Below, piece by piece: positions 52,534 to 59,696 of a stretch of DNA of 64,000 bases. The first letter of the stretch is position 1; every line of letters starts with the position of its first letter. Both the position numbers and the translations under genes were made by a program. The notes below the pieces were generated by a model. That model was not told where the DNA came from. It was given only the letters and a program-made list of their open reading frames with translations, and searched no databases. The stretch spans positions 124,001 through 188,000 of the forward strand of contig JADKAW010000038.1 of NCBI GenBank assembly GCA_016719055.1, given 5' to 3'. The stretch comes from Candidatus Rhodoferax mariagerensis (GTDB taxonomy: Bacteria; Pseudomonadota; Gammaproteobacteria; Burkholderiales; Burkholderiaceae_C).

Positions 52534-53331
52534 ATGCCAGCACAAATTAAAGACTTGGCGCGCGAACTCGATGCACTGCAAAGTCAAATCAGCGTTATCG
52601 ACCTCGACACCATTCAGGTGCAAATCGACCAAGCCAAAGCGGATTTAACCGCGTGCAAAAGCACATTGACCCTGCACCACTCACAGGAGGAAGTTAGCCT
52701 GCGACAAGAGCTAAGTCGGTTGGAAAATTTATTGTCATCTGAGAAAAGCAAACTACGCAACTTGACCCGGCAGATTCAACCGCTGGCACTGATGTTGAGT
52801 GCACCGGCCAAACTTCAGGCAGCCAAAGATGATCTATCCGTGTTGCATTCTCGCGCCGCTGAAGCCAACACACAGGTGGCCAGTGCTGAAGCCACCACCC
52901 GGGCGCTGGCTGGCTTGTTGGCTGATGCTGAAGCCCACTATGCCGGGCAGCTTGAATACGCAGCCAAAGAGGTTTTATCGGCAGCGAAGCAGGGCATAGC
53001 CATTGCGTCCACACCGATTGATCGTGGTCATGTTGATTCGTTGCAAGCAGCCCTCGCAATGGCTGAAACCGAACTCGCAACGGCTGAAACCGAACTCGCT
53101 GAAAGTCTGACCGCCGTACAGTCAAGCGAACGTGAAGTTACCCAGGCCACCATCGATGCGGCCGGTTTGCGGTTTGAACTTCAGACGCGGGATTTTGTCG
53201 ATGCGGTTTGCGCGTTTGAATCCCTTGGTGGCGTTTTTGACGCTGGCGACTTGAGCGATCGTTGCGCGGTTGCGCAGCAAAATGCGGCGGGTTTGCGTGA
53301 AATGTGGGCTGAAGAAAATGCAGAACATTGA
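52534..53331 (+). CDS. Coiled-coil hypothetical protein
   Basis: 265 aa. Almost wholly helical, with long heptad-like stretches (DALQSQISVIDLDTIQVQIDQAKADLTACKS; LRQELSRLENLLSSEKSKLRNLTRQI; LAMAETELATAETELAESLTAVQSSEREV). There are no membrane or enzymatic motifs. It resembles structural or scaffold proteins of phages in style only. It overlaps the next small ORF by 14 bases, and the cluster 52012-53797 is tightly packed on one strand, like a phage operon. Confidence 0.7.
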   Translation: MPAQIKDLARELDALQSQISVIDLDTIQVQIDQAKADLTACKSTLTLHHSQEEVSLRQELSRLENLLSSEKSKLRNLTRQIQPLALMLSAPAKLQAAKDDLSVLHSRAAEANTQVASAEATTRALAGLLADAEAHYAGQLEYAAKEVLSAAKQGIAIASTPIDRGHVDSLQAALAMAETELATAETELAESLTAVQSSEREVTQATIDAAGLRFELQTRDFVDAVCAFESLGGVFDAGDLSDRCAVAQQNAAGLREMWAEENAEH

Positions 53332-53437
53332 CACCGGAAAATTCAGGCAAGCCGACAGGTTGCGCCAGCTTATCGGTGAACTCCGCCCGAGCCGGGCACT
53401 GACTTGGGAACCCTACGGCGGGTTGCGCGAAAAATAG
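53318..53437 (+). CDS. Small hypothetical protein (39 aa)
   Basis: ATG at 53318 inside the end of the coiled-coil gene, stop TAG at 53435. The translation MQNIDTGKFRQADRLRQLIG then ELRPSRALTWEPYGGLREK is basic. No family recognised. The tight overlaps on both sides support translation. Confidence 0.45.
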   Translation: MQNIDTGKFRQADRLRQLIGELRPSRALTWEPYGGLREK

Positions 53438-53628
53438 ATGAACTTTCAGGCCAGCGTTTGACAATCGGCAAAGGGCGCGCGGTCGATGCACGTGTGGCAC
53501 AGGCCAAAGTACTTGCAGTGGGTTTGCCGTCCACACAGGCAGCGAGGCGCATTGCGGCCGCGCTGGGTGTCTGCGATGGCACCGCATGGCGCTATCTGCG
53601 GAGAATCAGACGTGAGCAATCGCCTTGA
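53404..53628 (+). CDS. Small helix-turn-helix protein
   Basis: 74 aa from a TTG at 53404, overlapping the previous ORF. LAVGLPSTQAARRIAAALGVCDGTAWRYLRRI has the spacing of a helix-turn-helix (AARRIAAALGVCDGTAWRYL), suggesting a DNA-binding or terminase-small-subunit-like role. Stop at 53628, overlapping the next start. Confidence 0.5.
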   Translation: MGTLRRVARKIDELSGQRLTIGKGRAVDARVAQAKVLAVGLPSTQAARRIAAALGVCDGTAWRYLRRIRREQSP

Positions 53629-53797
53629 ACTTGCGCGTCAAGCAATCGGGAACGCTGACACCGATATCGTGGTGATTCAGCGCATCATGACCGGGTTGAG
53701 CGTGAGCCGCCCGGCCGCGTTGCGAATTTTTAGCGAACTCCGCCGGCAGTCAGCCCGCGAACGACAGCAGCGACGTAACGAACAGACCCGGCAGTGA
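53612..53797 (+). CDS. Small basic protein (61 aa)
   Basis: GTG at 53612, overlapping the preceding gene by 17 bases. DTDIVVIQRIMTGLSVSRPAALRIFSELRRQSARERQQRRNEQTRQ has an HTH-like first half and a very basic tail. No family recognised. It is the last gene before tRNA-Lys. Confidence 0.45.
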   Translation: MSNRLELARQAIGNADTDIVVIQRIMTGLSVSRPAALRIFSELRRQSARERQQRRNEQTRQ

Positions 53798-53907
53798 CCG
53801 GGTTTTTTTATGCCTGACATAAACCAAAAATAACCAATGCTATAAATTAAATAGCAGCCGCCGGGCGGTACAGCGCAGGTATGACCCCGAAAACGACACC
53901 AAAGAAA

Positions 53908-53938
53908 AAAGCCTGCTATGTATTAAGTAGCAGGCTTT
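53908..53938 (-). terminator. tRNA-Lys terminator
   Basis: AAAGCCTGCTA ... TAGCAGGCTTT hairpin. On the minus strand it is followed by TTTC, 20 bases after the tRNA. Confidence 0.85.
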
Positions 53939-53959
53939 CTACGTGCCATAAGGCTTATC

Positions 53960-54036
53960 TGGTGGGATGTGCGGGGGTCGAACCCACGACAAACGGATTA
54001 AAAGTCCGCTGCTCTACCAACTGAGCTAACATCCCT
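53960..54036 (-). tRNA. tRNA-Lys (anticodon TTT)
   Basis: The minus strand reads GGGATGTTAGCTCAGTTGG ... GACTTTTAATC ... GGTTCGACCC ... CATCCCACCA: 7-bp acceptor stem, D-loop, anticodon CTTTTAA loop, T-loop GTTCGAC and encoded CCA. The phage-like gene cluster lies immediately downstream of its 3' end, the usual side for elements integrated at tRNA genes. Confidence 0.97.
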
Positions 54037-54065
54037 GTCGTCGAGCAAGCTCAACACAGCCTTGA

Positions 54066-54071
54066 ATTATA
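54066..54071 (-). promoter_or_regulatory. tRNA-Lys promoter -10 box
   Basis: TATAAT on the minus strand, 30 bases upstream of the tRNA 5' end. The -35 (TTTCAG at 17 bases) is weak. Confidence 0.6.
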
Positions 54072-54390
54072 AGCAAGTTTTGGTCGCGCTGAAATCGCCT
54101 TTGAATCAATGTCGGACATTGATTCGCAATGAAGTCGACCAGGACCTGTTAACGTGAAAGAACGGCGTGTCCAGGCGGATGAATGCCTGGCCACATAGAG
54201 CTGTGACCGCCGAGCCGAAACTGCATGTTTTCAGCCGGACTGAACCTGCATTTTCTTCGGCGTCCGGCTTCTTCGAAAGATAGTTTTTAACGCGTCTTCT
54301 TCTGGCTGTTGGGTGACTTCTTCACACTTCGGTTGAAGTCGTGCAGGCGGCCATAGTGGCTGATCTTCTCGACCTGATCGAGGAGTTGGC
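54072..54390. other. Intergenic stretch without a recognisable gene
   Basis: I see no ORF or RNA gene here. It contains a short hairpin-prone segment (GGCGTGTCCAGGCGGATGAA then TGCCTGGCC) near 54161-54190. Confidence 0.45.
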
Positions 54391-54650
54391 ATGGCCCAAT
54401 GCGGACAACTCAAGTGCTTGAATTGCGGGGAGTTTTTTGCCCCTGACCATCGCAACCGGGACCGCCAGCACTACTGCACCAAGCCCGAATGCCGCCATGC
54501 CAGCAAGGCCGCAGCCCAAGCGGCATGGCTGGCCAAACCCGCCAACAGCGACTACTTCCGCGACCCCTCGCATGTGAGCCGCGTGCAAGCCTGGCGTGCT
54601 GCACACCCGGGGTACAGCCGCAAGCGGGCCAAGACATCTGTGGCGTTACA
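54391..54650 (+). pseudogene. Small zinc-finger-like protein, 3'-truncated by an IS3 fragment
   Basis: MAQCGQLKCLNCGEFFAPDHRNRDRQHYCTKPECRHASKAAAQAAWLAKPANSDYFRDPSHVSRVQAWRAAHPGY: CxxC...CxxxxC zinc-binding pattern followed by a conserved W-A-P-N-Y-F-V-R-V-W-R-HPGY stretch. It matches a widespread family of small Proteobacterial proteins often found near transposons. The sequence joins IS3 DNA at ~54650, so the C-terminus is lost. Confidence 0.6.
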
Positions 54651-54942
54651 AGATACGTTGGGGCTTGCTGGTGTTGGGTTTGGGTCCCACCGCCCACAGA
54701 CCGAGTTTTCTCATCAGCCTGCGGATGCGTCTTCTGCCAACCAGAATGCCTTCTCGCCTGAGCATCTGTTGCAGTCGTCGGCTGCCATACATCGGGTTCT
54801 CGGTGAAGAGTTCATCGAGCCGCTTGAGCAGCTCGAGTTCTTGCCTGGACTCGGGTCTGGGATGGTAGTAAACACTGCTGCGCGATATCCCCAGCAGTTT
54901 GGCTTGGCGGGCAATGGACAGCTCGCTGGCCCGGGCGATCAT
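54646..54942 (-). pseudogene. IS3 transposase OrfB, N-terminal fragment
   Basis: ASELSIARQAKLLGISRSSVYYHPRPESRQELELLKRLDELFTENPMYGSRRLQQMLRREGILVGRRRIRRLMRKLGLWAVGPKPNTSKP is the HTH_21 region preceding the integrase core. The DDE core is absent. It overlaps orfA by four bases. Confidence 0.85.
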
Positions 54943-55290
54943 TGCGCGCCTTTCAACAGGCGGACAATGGCGGGCTGTCCGGCCAAGAAATCCCGCTCTA
55001 CCTGCAATTGACCAATCTTGCGGTGCAGGTTGTCAATCACGGCCTGCGGATCGGCCGCCTTTTTGTTATCGTGTTCGAACTGACTCTTCACATTTTTTGC
55101 CAACTCCTGCTTCCAGGTGCTGATCATCGTCGGGTGCACGCCGTACTCTGATGCCAGTTCTGCCAGTGTCTTGGACCCTGACAGGGCCGCCATCGCCTCT
55201 TCAGCCTTGAATTGCGCGCTGTGCTGTTTGCGCTTTGTTCCCATGGTTCACGCTCCTTTCAACCGGTCAGCTTTAGCTTAGCCGACTGTC
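54651..55290 (-). mobile_element. IS3-family element, truncated
   Basis: Carries orfA complete and the first ~97 codons of orfB on the minus strand. The orfB 3' part and that end of the element are missing at 54651. The upstream end is near 55290 (TGTCCGAAAAAACG). Confidence 0.75.
54939..55244 (-). CDS. IS3 transposase OrfA
   Basis: 101 aa. MGTKRKQHSAQFKAEEAMAALSGSKTLAELASEYGVHPTMISTWKQELAKN is an HTH_Tnp_1 domain, followed by a leucine-zipper-like VIDNLHRKIGQLQVERDFL. It normally works with OrfB made by programmed frameshifting. OrfB is truncated here, so the element cannot move by itself. Confidence 0.85.
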   Translation of the reverse strand: MGTKRKQHSAQFKAEEAMAALSGSKTLAELASEYGVHPTMISTWKQELAKNVKSQFEHDNKKAADPQAVIDNLHRKIGQLQVERDFLAGQPAIVRLLKGAQ

Positions 55291-55466
55291 CGAAAAAACG
55301 TGACCGCCGCAGAACGCTTGTAGTGACTGCGACACCAGCTATCAAAATCGATACTAAAGCCGTCTTGATCGAGGTTCTGAGCCGGCCATAAAGGGGCCAT
55401 GGCCAACGAAGCGCGTTTCGGATGTTAGGTTTTCAACAGCCAGTGTTGATTCACTCACGGTTACCT

Positions 55467-55545
55467 GCAGCGGGATGGCAGACAGTAGCGGCCGATTTCT
55501 GGGCCTTTGACAGTATGAGGCCACCACTGTCTGCCATCCCGCTGC
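55467..55545. repeat. Perfect 20-bp inverted repeat with 39-base loop
   Basis: GCAGCGGGATGGCAGACAGT at 55467-55486 and its exact complement at 55526-55545. The loop contains a GGCC...GGCC pair. It could be a cruciform or a remnant pair of IS ends. Confidence 0.85.
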
Positions 55546-55558
55546 CGCGACCGGTTTA

Positions 55559-55606
55559 GGCATCAAATAAGCCTCTAGCCCAATAGGAATAAGCACGAGG
55601 AGCTAT
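55559..55606 (-). repeat. Dispersed ~45-bp repeat
   Basis: The plus strand has CATCAAATAAGCCTCTAGCC then CAATAGGAATAAGCACGAGG. Confidence 0.6.
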
Positions 55607-55694
55607 GAAAATGATAACAAATCGAGGGACTTCAACCACCGCGGATGAGCGCAGGAAAATCCCAAGACAGCAGGCCGGAATTTGAATGCCCAGA

Positions 55695-56153
55695 TCAGTC
55701 CGCCGCAGCCAGTTCCTTCACGACCGTCGCTACCGACGCAGCATCTGGCAAATGTGACAAGGCACCAATCAGCTCGTCACGCACCTGCGCCAGCAACACA
55801 TCCACCCGCGCATCGTCCAGGCCAATTTCGCCAGCGATGGCCTGCACCTGGGCGCGCTCGGCGTCGCTTAGACGGCCGTCGGCGTAAGCGGCCATCAGAC
55901 ACATCAGCACCACGGTGTCGGCCAGGTCGGGGGCGCAGCCCGCCAGCTCGGCGACATCAAACTGGCGCGCGTCGGGGCTGGCCAGCAGGGCAGCAGTGCT
56001 GGGCATGTCGCCACTGCGCGAGGTCTCATAAAACTGGCCAATCAGTGCGGCTTCGGCCGGTGCCAGACCGTCAATCAAGGCCACCGACAACATGGCTTTG
56101 GTCAGCAAAATGACTTGGGAAGCGCTTAAATTCTGGTCCTGGATAAGGGGCAT
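55695..56153 (-). CDS. TerB-like (tellurite-resistance TerB family) protein
   Basis: 152 aa, all-helical. SASQVILLTKAMLSVALIDGLAPAEAALIGQFYE and VVLMCLMAAYADGRLSDAERAQVQAIAGEIGLDDARVDVLLAQV show the two acidic helix repeats (DG-L-x-x-AE) of TerB/DUF533-like domains, thought to bind metal or act in membrane-stress complexes. It is the last gene of the seven-gene operon, 43 bases after the AAA ATPase stop. TerB-type proteins often pair with PspA-like and AAA proteins, which supports a joint role. Confidence 0.8.
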   Translation of the reverse strand: MPLIQDQNLSASQVILLTKAMLSVALIDGLAPAEAALIGQFYETSRSGDMPSTAALLASPDARQFDVAELAGCAPDLADTVVLMCLMAAYADGRLSDAERAQVQAIAGEIGLDDARVDVLLAQVRDELIGALSHLPDAASVATVVKELAAAD

Positions 56154-56196
56154 GAGGGTCTCCTGGTTTCGGGTGAAATGTCAGCAAAAAAAGTGG

Positions 56197-58032
56197 TTAG
56201 CGGGTCAGCGCACGCCTGCGGGCCGCCTGCAGGTTGCTCTGGATGTCGGCCATGGCCATGTCGCGAAAACGTTTGGGCAGCATGCTGCGCCGCGAGGTCT
56301 CAGACACTGCCAGCAGCTCCATGAACTCGATCATGTCGCGCTCCTGCGGCGGCATGAAGTCACGTGTGGCCTGTTGCAACACCTCGGCATCGAGCGGCTT
56401 GGCCTGGTTGCGCGCCGACTCGACCGAGAGCAGCGCCAGCGCTTCCAGGTCGGCGTTGGAATAACCCACCAAGGTTTCGCACAGTACCAGCAGCTCTTCG
56501 GTACTGGCGCTGCAGGGCTCACCATACCTGGACAGCACCGCCAGCAACACTTGTGAGCGTTCCAGGGCGGTTTCGCAGTAAAAAAACGGAATTTTGCGGT
56601 CGAGCCGGCCGGGGCGCTTGATGTCGGTGTCGAGCTTGTCAGGGCGATTGGTCATCATCACAAACAACACCTGGCCGCGGTTGTCGGTTTCGGCCATGAA
56701 TTCTTTCAGGCGCGCAATGATGCGCGAACTGGTGCCATCGTCGCCGCCTTCGCCACCACCATTGCCAAAACTTCGGTCGCCTTCGTCGATGATCACCGCA
56801 ATCGGTCCCATCGCCTTGACGGTGGCCAGTACCCGCTCCAGGTTGGCTTCGGTGGAGCCGACCCATTTGGAGCGAAAATTTTTCAGCGCCACACCCGACA
56901 GACCGGCTTCTTTCAGAAACGCCTTGATGACAAAAGTCTTGCCCGAACCCATCGGGCCGACCGCCAGCAGACCCATCGGTGTCAGGGTAGTGTTGCCCTC
57001 TTTGAGGTTTTTGGCAATGGCCAGCAGCTCGCTTTTGATGTTTTCATGCCCACCGACGCTGGCCAGGCCGTGTTTGGGCTCGATGAACTCGATCAGCCCG
57101 GCGCATTCTTTTTCGATCATCTCGCGCTTGCGGGTGTGGATGACCTTGAGCACCTCGGCGTTGGCGTCCACCGTGGGGGCGGATTTGCCAGGCTCAATGA
57201 GCTTGGTGATCTCCGCCGGCGTCATGCCCGCCGTGATGGCGGCCAGCGTGGTGGCGCGCGCCTCGGCATCGGCTGAACCTTGCAGCAACTGCAAGATCAA
57301 AGCACGCCGCTCGGGCTCACTTAGCCCGTGACCTTCCGAGGTGGCCACGATGCTGGCCAGCTGCACCGTGCGCAGGCCGCCGGTGCGCTCTGAAAACAGC
57401 GTCACCTGCGCTTCAGACAACTTGGGTGCAAAAAAGGCGATCACGCGCTTGCGCTGCGCCAGGTCAGGCATTGGGATCTCGATCGCCGACACCTTGGGGT
57501 TGGACAACAGGCCGGGGTTGATGGCACCCAACGACTCGGTGATCAGGATGGTGATGTTGTCGCCCTGGGTCAGGCCGGCATCCAGCGACCAGCGGTGAAA
57601 CGCCAGGTAGGTCTGGCGGTCAGGCTGCGCCATAAAACTCGGGTCACCGGCTGGCAGCAAGGCATCGGCATAAGGCACGATGACGGCCGTGCTTTGCTCG
57701 CTGCGCATCTGGCCTTCGAGCCGGTGCAGGCTGGTCAGCAGATCGGGCGCTTGGCCATCGGCTTCCGCCAGCGCGACCAGTACCGGGTCGGGTTTGCCAC
57801 CCAGATGCCGGATACCGCGCTCCAGGCTGACCTCGACCACACGCTTTTTGGTGTCACGAAACAACTCCTCGACCAGAAACGACTGCAGGTTGTGCAGTTT
57901 GCCGGCGACCAGAAAGTTGTCAAACACATTGCGGTACAGGACAAAGGTGGAGGCCTCGCCGGCCAGGTACTTTTGCCGCAGGGTTTCAGCCCAACGTGGC
58001 AGCTCGGCGCGAGCAGGTGCGGTAGCAGGCAT
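56197..58032 (-). CDS. Classical AAA+ ATPase of the PspA/TerB operon
   Basis: 611 aa. The C-terminal half is a classical AAA module: Walker A VGPMGSGKT at ~356-364, pore-loop-like KWVGSTEANLERVLATV, Walker B IAVIIDEGD at ~410-418. Sensor-1 is VMMTNRPDKLDTDIKRPGRLDRKIPF with arginine fingers at ~475. The lid helices are VLCETLVGYSNADLEALALLSVESA. The N-terminal ~300 residues look like a second, degenerate AAA-type fold with no Walker A (VIVPYADALLP, ITILITESLGAINPGLLSN). This two-lobed layout recalls Ycf46-type proteins. An acidic/glycine loop (GNGGGEGGDDG) follows Walker B. It lies 12 bases after pspA. I infer an unfoldase or disassembly role toward the PspA-like protein. Confidence 0.85.
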   Translation of the reverse strand: MPATAPARAELPRWAETLRQKYLAGEASTFVLYRNVFDNFLVAGKLHNLQSFLVEELFRDTKKRVVEVSLERGIRHLGGKPDPVLVALAEADGQAPDLLTSLHRLEGQMRSEQSTAVIVPYADALLPAGDPSFMAQPDRQTYLAFHRWSLDAGLTQGDNITILITESLGAINPGLLSNPKVSAIEIPMPDLAQRKRVIAFFAPKLSEAQVTLFSERTGGLRTVQLASIVATSEGHGLSEPERRALILQLLQGSADAEARATTLAAITAGMTPAEITKLIEPGKSAPTVDANAEVLKVIHTRKREMIEKECAGLIEFIEPKHGLASVGGHENIKSELLAIAKNLKEGNTTLTPMGLLAVGPMGSGKTFVIKAFLKEAGLSGVALKNFRSKWVGSTEANLERVLATVKAMGPIAVIIDEGDRSFGNGGGEGGDDGTSSRIIARLKEFMAETDNRGQVLFVMMTNRPDKLDTDIKRPGRLDRKIPFFYCETALERSQVLLAVLSRYGEPCSASTEELLVLCETLVGYSNADLEALALLSVESARNQAKPLDAEVLQQATRDFMPPQERDMIEFMELLAVSETSRRSMLPKRFRDMAMADIQSNLQAARRRALTR

Positions 58033-58044
58033 GGTGCTGGATGC

Positions 58045-58755
58045 TCAAAGTGTCTTGGCAGGTGCAGCCTGGGCCGCGGCGCGGGCGGCTTTGAGGGCAT
58101 CGAGCTGGGCCTTGGCGGTGACGCTGCCGCTGCTTTGGCGCAATTTGTTCAGCCGCACATCCAGGTCGGAGTTGTGCAGCTCGGCACCCAGGCTGGCCTG
58201 GGCCACCTGACCCTTGATGTGGTCACGCACGGCGCTCAGGGCCTGCACCTCGGCGTCGACTGAGAGGCCGTCGAGCTGACCCTGAATCTGGATACGCGCC
58301 TGGGCGCTTTGCATCTGCGCCAGCATGCGGTCTTTTTCAGCCTTGAGTTTGTCGATTTCGGTTTTGACTTGCGTCAACGAATCCTTGGCGTTGTCGGCAT
58401 CCGCCGTGGCCTGGGCAGCATCGGAACGCAGTTCGGTGATGGCGGTATCGAGCGCATTTTTCTTCTGGATCAGCACCACGGCCAGGTCGTCCTGGTTGGT
58501 GGCCAGCGCGGTTTCAAGGTCGGCCGCCACGCCTGCCAATTCGCGTTCTGCCGCATCCAGCCGTGCGGTAATGTCCTGGCGGCGGGCGATGATGGCACCC
58601 GTGGCTGACTTGAGTTTGGTGTATTTCTCGATCATCGAGGCAATCGCGTTCTGGTAGGCGATTTCGGGGTGTTCCTTTTCGATGTCAGACACCCACAGCG
58701 AAATAAAACCAGTCCACAGGTTGGACAGTCGGGCGAAGATTGCATTGTTGGCCAT
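58045..58755 (-). CDS. pspA: PspA/IM30-family membrane-associated protein
   Basis: 236 aa, close to the usual 220-250. An N-terminal amphipathic region (FARLSNLWTGFISLWVSDIEKEHPEIAYQNAI) is followed by a long coiled coil of about 150 residues (DAAERELAGVAADLETALATNQ; KTEIDKLKAEKDRMLAQMQSAQARI). This matches the PspA/Vipp1 fold that is homologous to eukaryotic ESCRT-III. Such proteins polymerise on the inner membrane and respond to envelope stress. The start at 58755 (MANNAIFARL) has AGGAG upstream, whereas 58803 would put 16 non-conserved residues in front. No pspF, pspB or pspC is present; an AAA ATPase is downstream instead. Confidence 0.83.
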   Translation of the reverse strand: MANNAIFARLSNLWTGFISLWVSDIEKEHPEIAYQNAIASMIEKYTKLKSATGAIIARRQDITARLDAAERELAGVAADLETALATNQDDLAVVLIQKKNALDTAITELRSDAAQATADADNAKDSLTQVKTEIDKLKAEKDRMLAQMQSAQARIQIQGQLDGLSVDAEVQALSAVRDHIKGQVAQASLGAELHNSDLDVRLNKLRQSSGSVTAKAQLDALKAARAAAQAAPAKTL

Positions 58756-58814
58756 GGAGTTCTCCTGAATGAATGGGTCAAGGGGTTGGTGGTGAGAGGT
58801 CAATAAAAGTGTGG

Positions 58815-59696
58815 TCAGGCTTTGAGCGTACCAGTCGCCTTGCGCGCGGCTTGCAGGGGCGCGCGATCGCCGGCGACACTTGTTGTCGCACGGGTGTCAA
58901 TGTCAAACACCTCAGAGTCATCAAATTCGGCAGCCACCTCTTCGGCGATGCGCAGGCGCGACAGTGACTCTTCGAGCTTGCCACCCATGTCGCTTGAATA
59001 CGGTGTGGTGATGGCCAATTGGTACACCTCTTCAAGCTTCTCGGGCAGTGCCACCAGCTTGGCTTCAAGCGCACTGCGGCGCACCGCCAGGCGGCGTGAG
59101 CGCTGCAAGGTGTCCTCGTACTGCGACAGCGCGGTGCGCAGCTGGCGTGCTTCGTCCTCGGGCAGGCCAGCGCGCTTGAGCTGCGACTGCACAGCGACCA
59201 TGCCGCGCTCGGCAGCTTCGACGCTGGCGTTGTCCTTGCGCTGCTTCAGCGACAGATTCACCGCGCACAGGCCCAGGTAGTCCAGCGTCATGTCTTCAAG
59301 CTTTTCAACATCCTGCTGGCTCAGATTGGTGCGCTTTTGTTTGACGGTCTGGTACAGCGCCTGCACCCGCGTCCACATGTGCTCGTAGGTGGACAACACC
59401 CGGCTGTCGCCCAACTGGCGTATTTCGGCCACCAGTTGCGCCTTGCGCTCAGCCCTTGCGCCAAAGCGTTGCTGGTGGTCCACCGAGGCGCGAAAAGACG
59501 GCAGACTGGGCACGATCAGCCCCGCCAGCGCCTCAGCCCCCAAGGCCAGAATGCCCACCAGCGCCACGCCCGACAAGCCCAACGGAAACGACACTGCCAC
59601 CGCAGCCAGCGTGGCGAGCAGCAAGGCGTTGCGGTTGGTCGGATGCTTTAAAAAGGCACCCAGGTAAGAGGGCTTGGCGTCTGGCACGGTTGGCAC
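58815..59696 (-). CDS. Two-TM coiled-coil membrane protein of the PspA operon
   Basis: 293 aa, unrecognised family. Two hydrophobic segments (NALLLATLAAVAVSFPLGLSGVALVGILAL... at residues ~23-60) lie in front of a long cytoplasmic helical part (QRFGARAERKAQLVAEIRQLGDSRVLSTYEHMWTRVQALYQTVKQKR...; VQSQLKRAGLPEDEARQLRTALSQYEDTLQRSRRLAVRRSALEAKLVAL). Its stop precedes pspA by 59 bases, and its ATG directly follows the stop of the binding-protein gene. Possibly the membrane anchor for PspA or the ATPase. Role is inference from position. Confidence 0.7.
   Translation of the reverse strand: MPTVPDAKPSYLGAFLKHPTNRNALLLATLAAVAVSFPLGLSGVALVGILALGAEALAGLIVPSLPSFRASVDHQQRFGARAERKAQLVAEIRQLGDSRVLSTYEHMWTRVQALYQTVKQKRTNLSQQDVEKLEDMTLDYLGLCAVNLSLKQRKDNASVEAAERGMVAVQSQLKRAGLPEDEARQLRTALSQYEDTLQRSRRLAVRRSALEAKLVALPEKLEEVYQLAITTPYSSDMGGKLEESLSRLRIAEEVAAEFDDSEVFDIDTRATTSVAGDRAPLQAARKATGTLKA

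Larger units (their letters stand above)
55245..55694. other. Intergenic stretch with inverted and dispersed repeats
   Basis: Contains the IS3 end, a perfect 20-bp inverted repeat (55467-55545) and a ~45-bp dispersed repeat (55559-55606). No gene. Confidence 0.5.

Noticed and set aside
48422..53960. att site duplicating the tRNA-Lys 3' end
   Set aside because: I looked for a copy of the T-loop/acceptor sequence at the left side of the phage-like cluster and did not find one. No integrase gene is present either.
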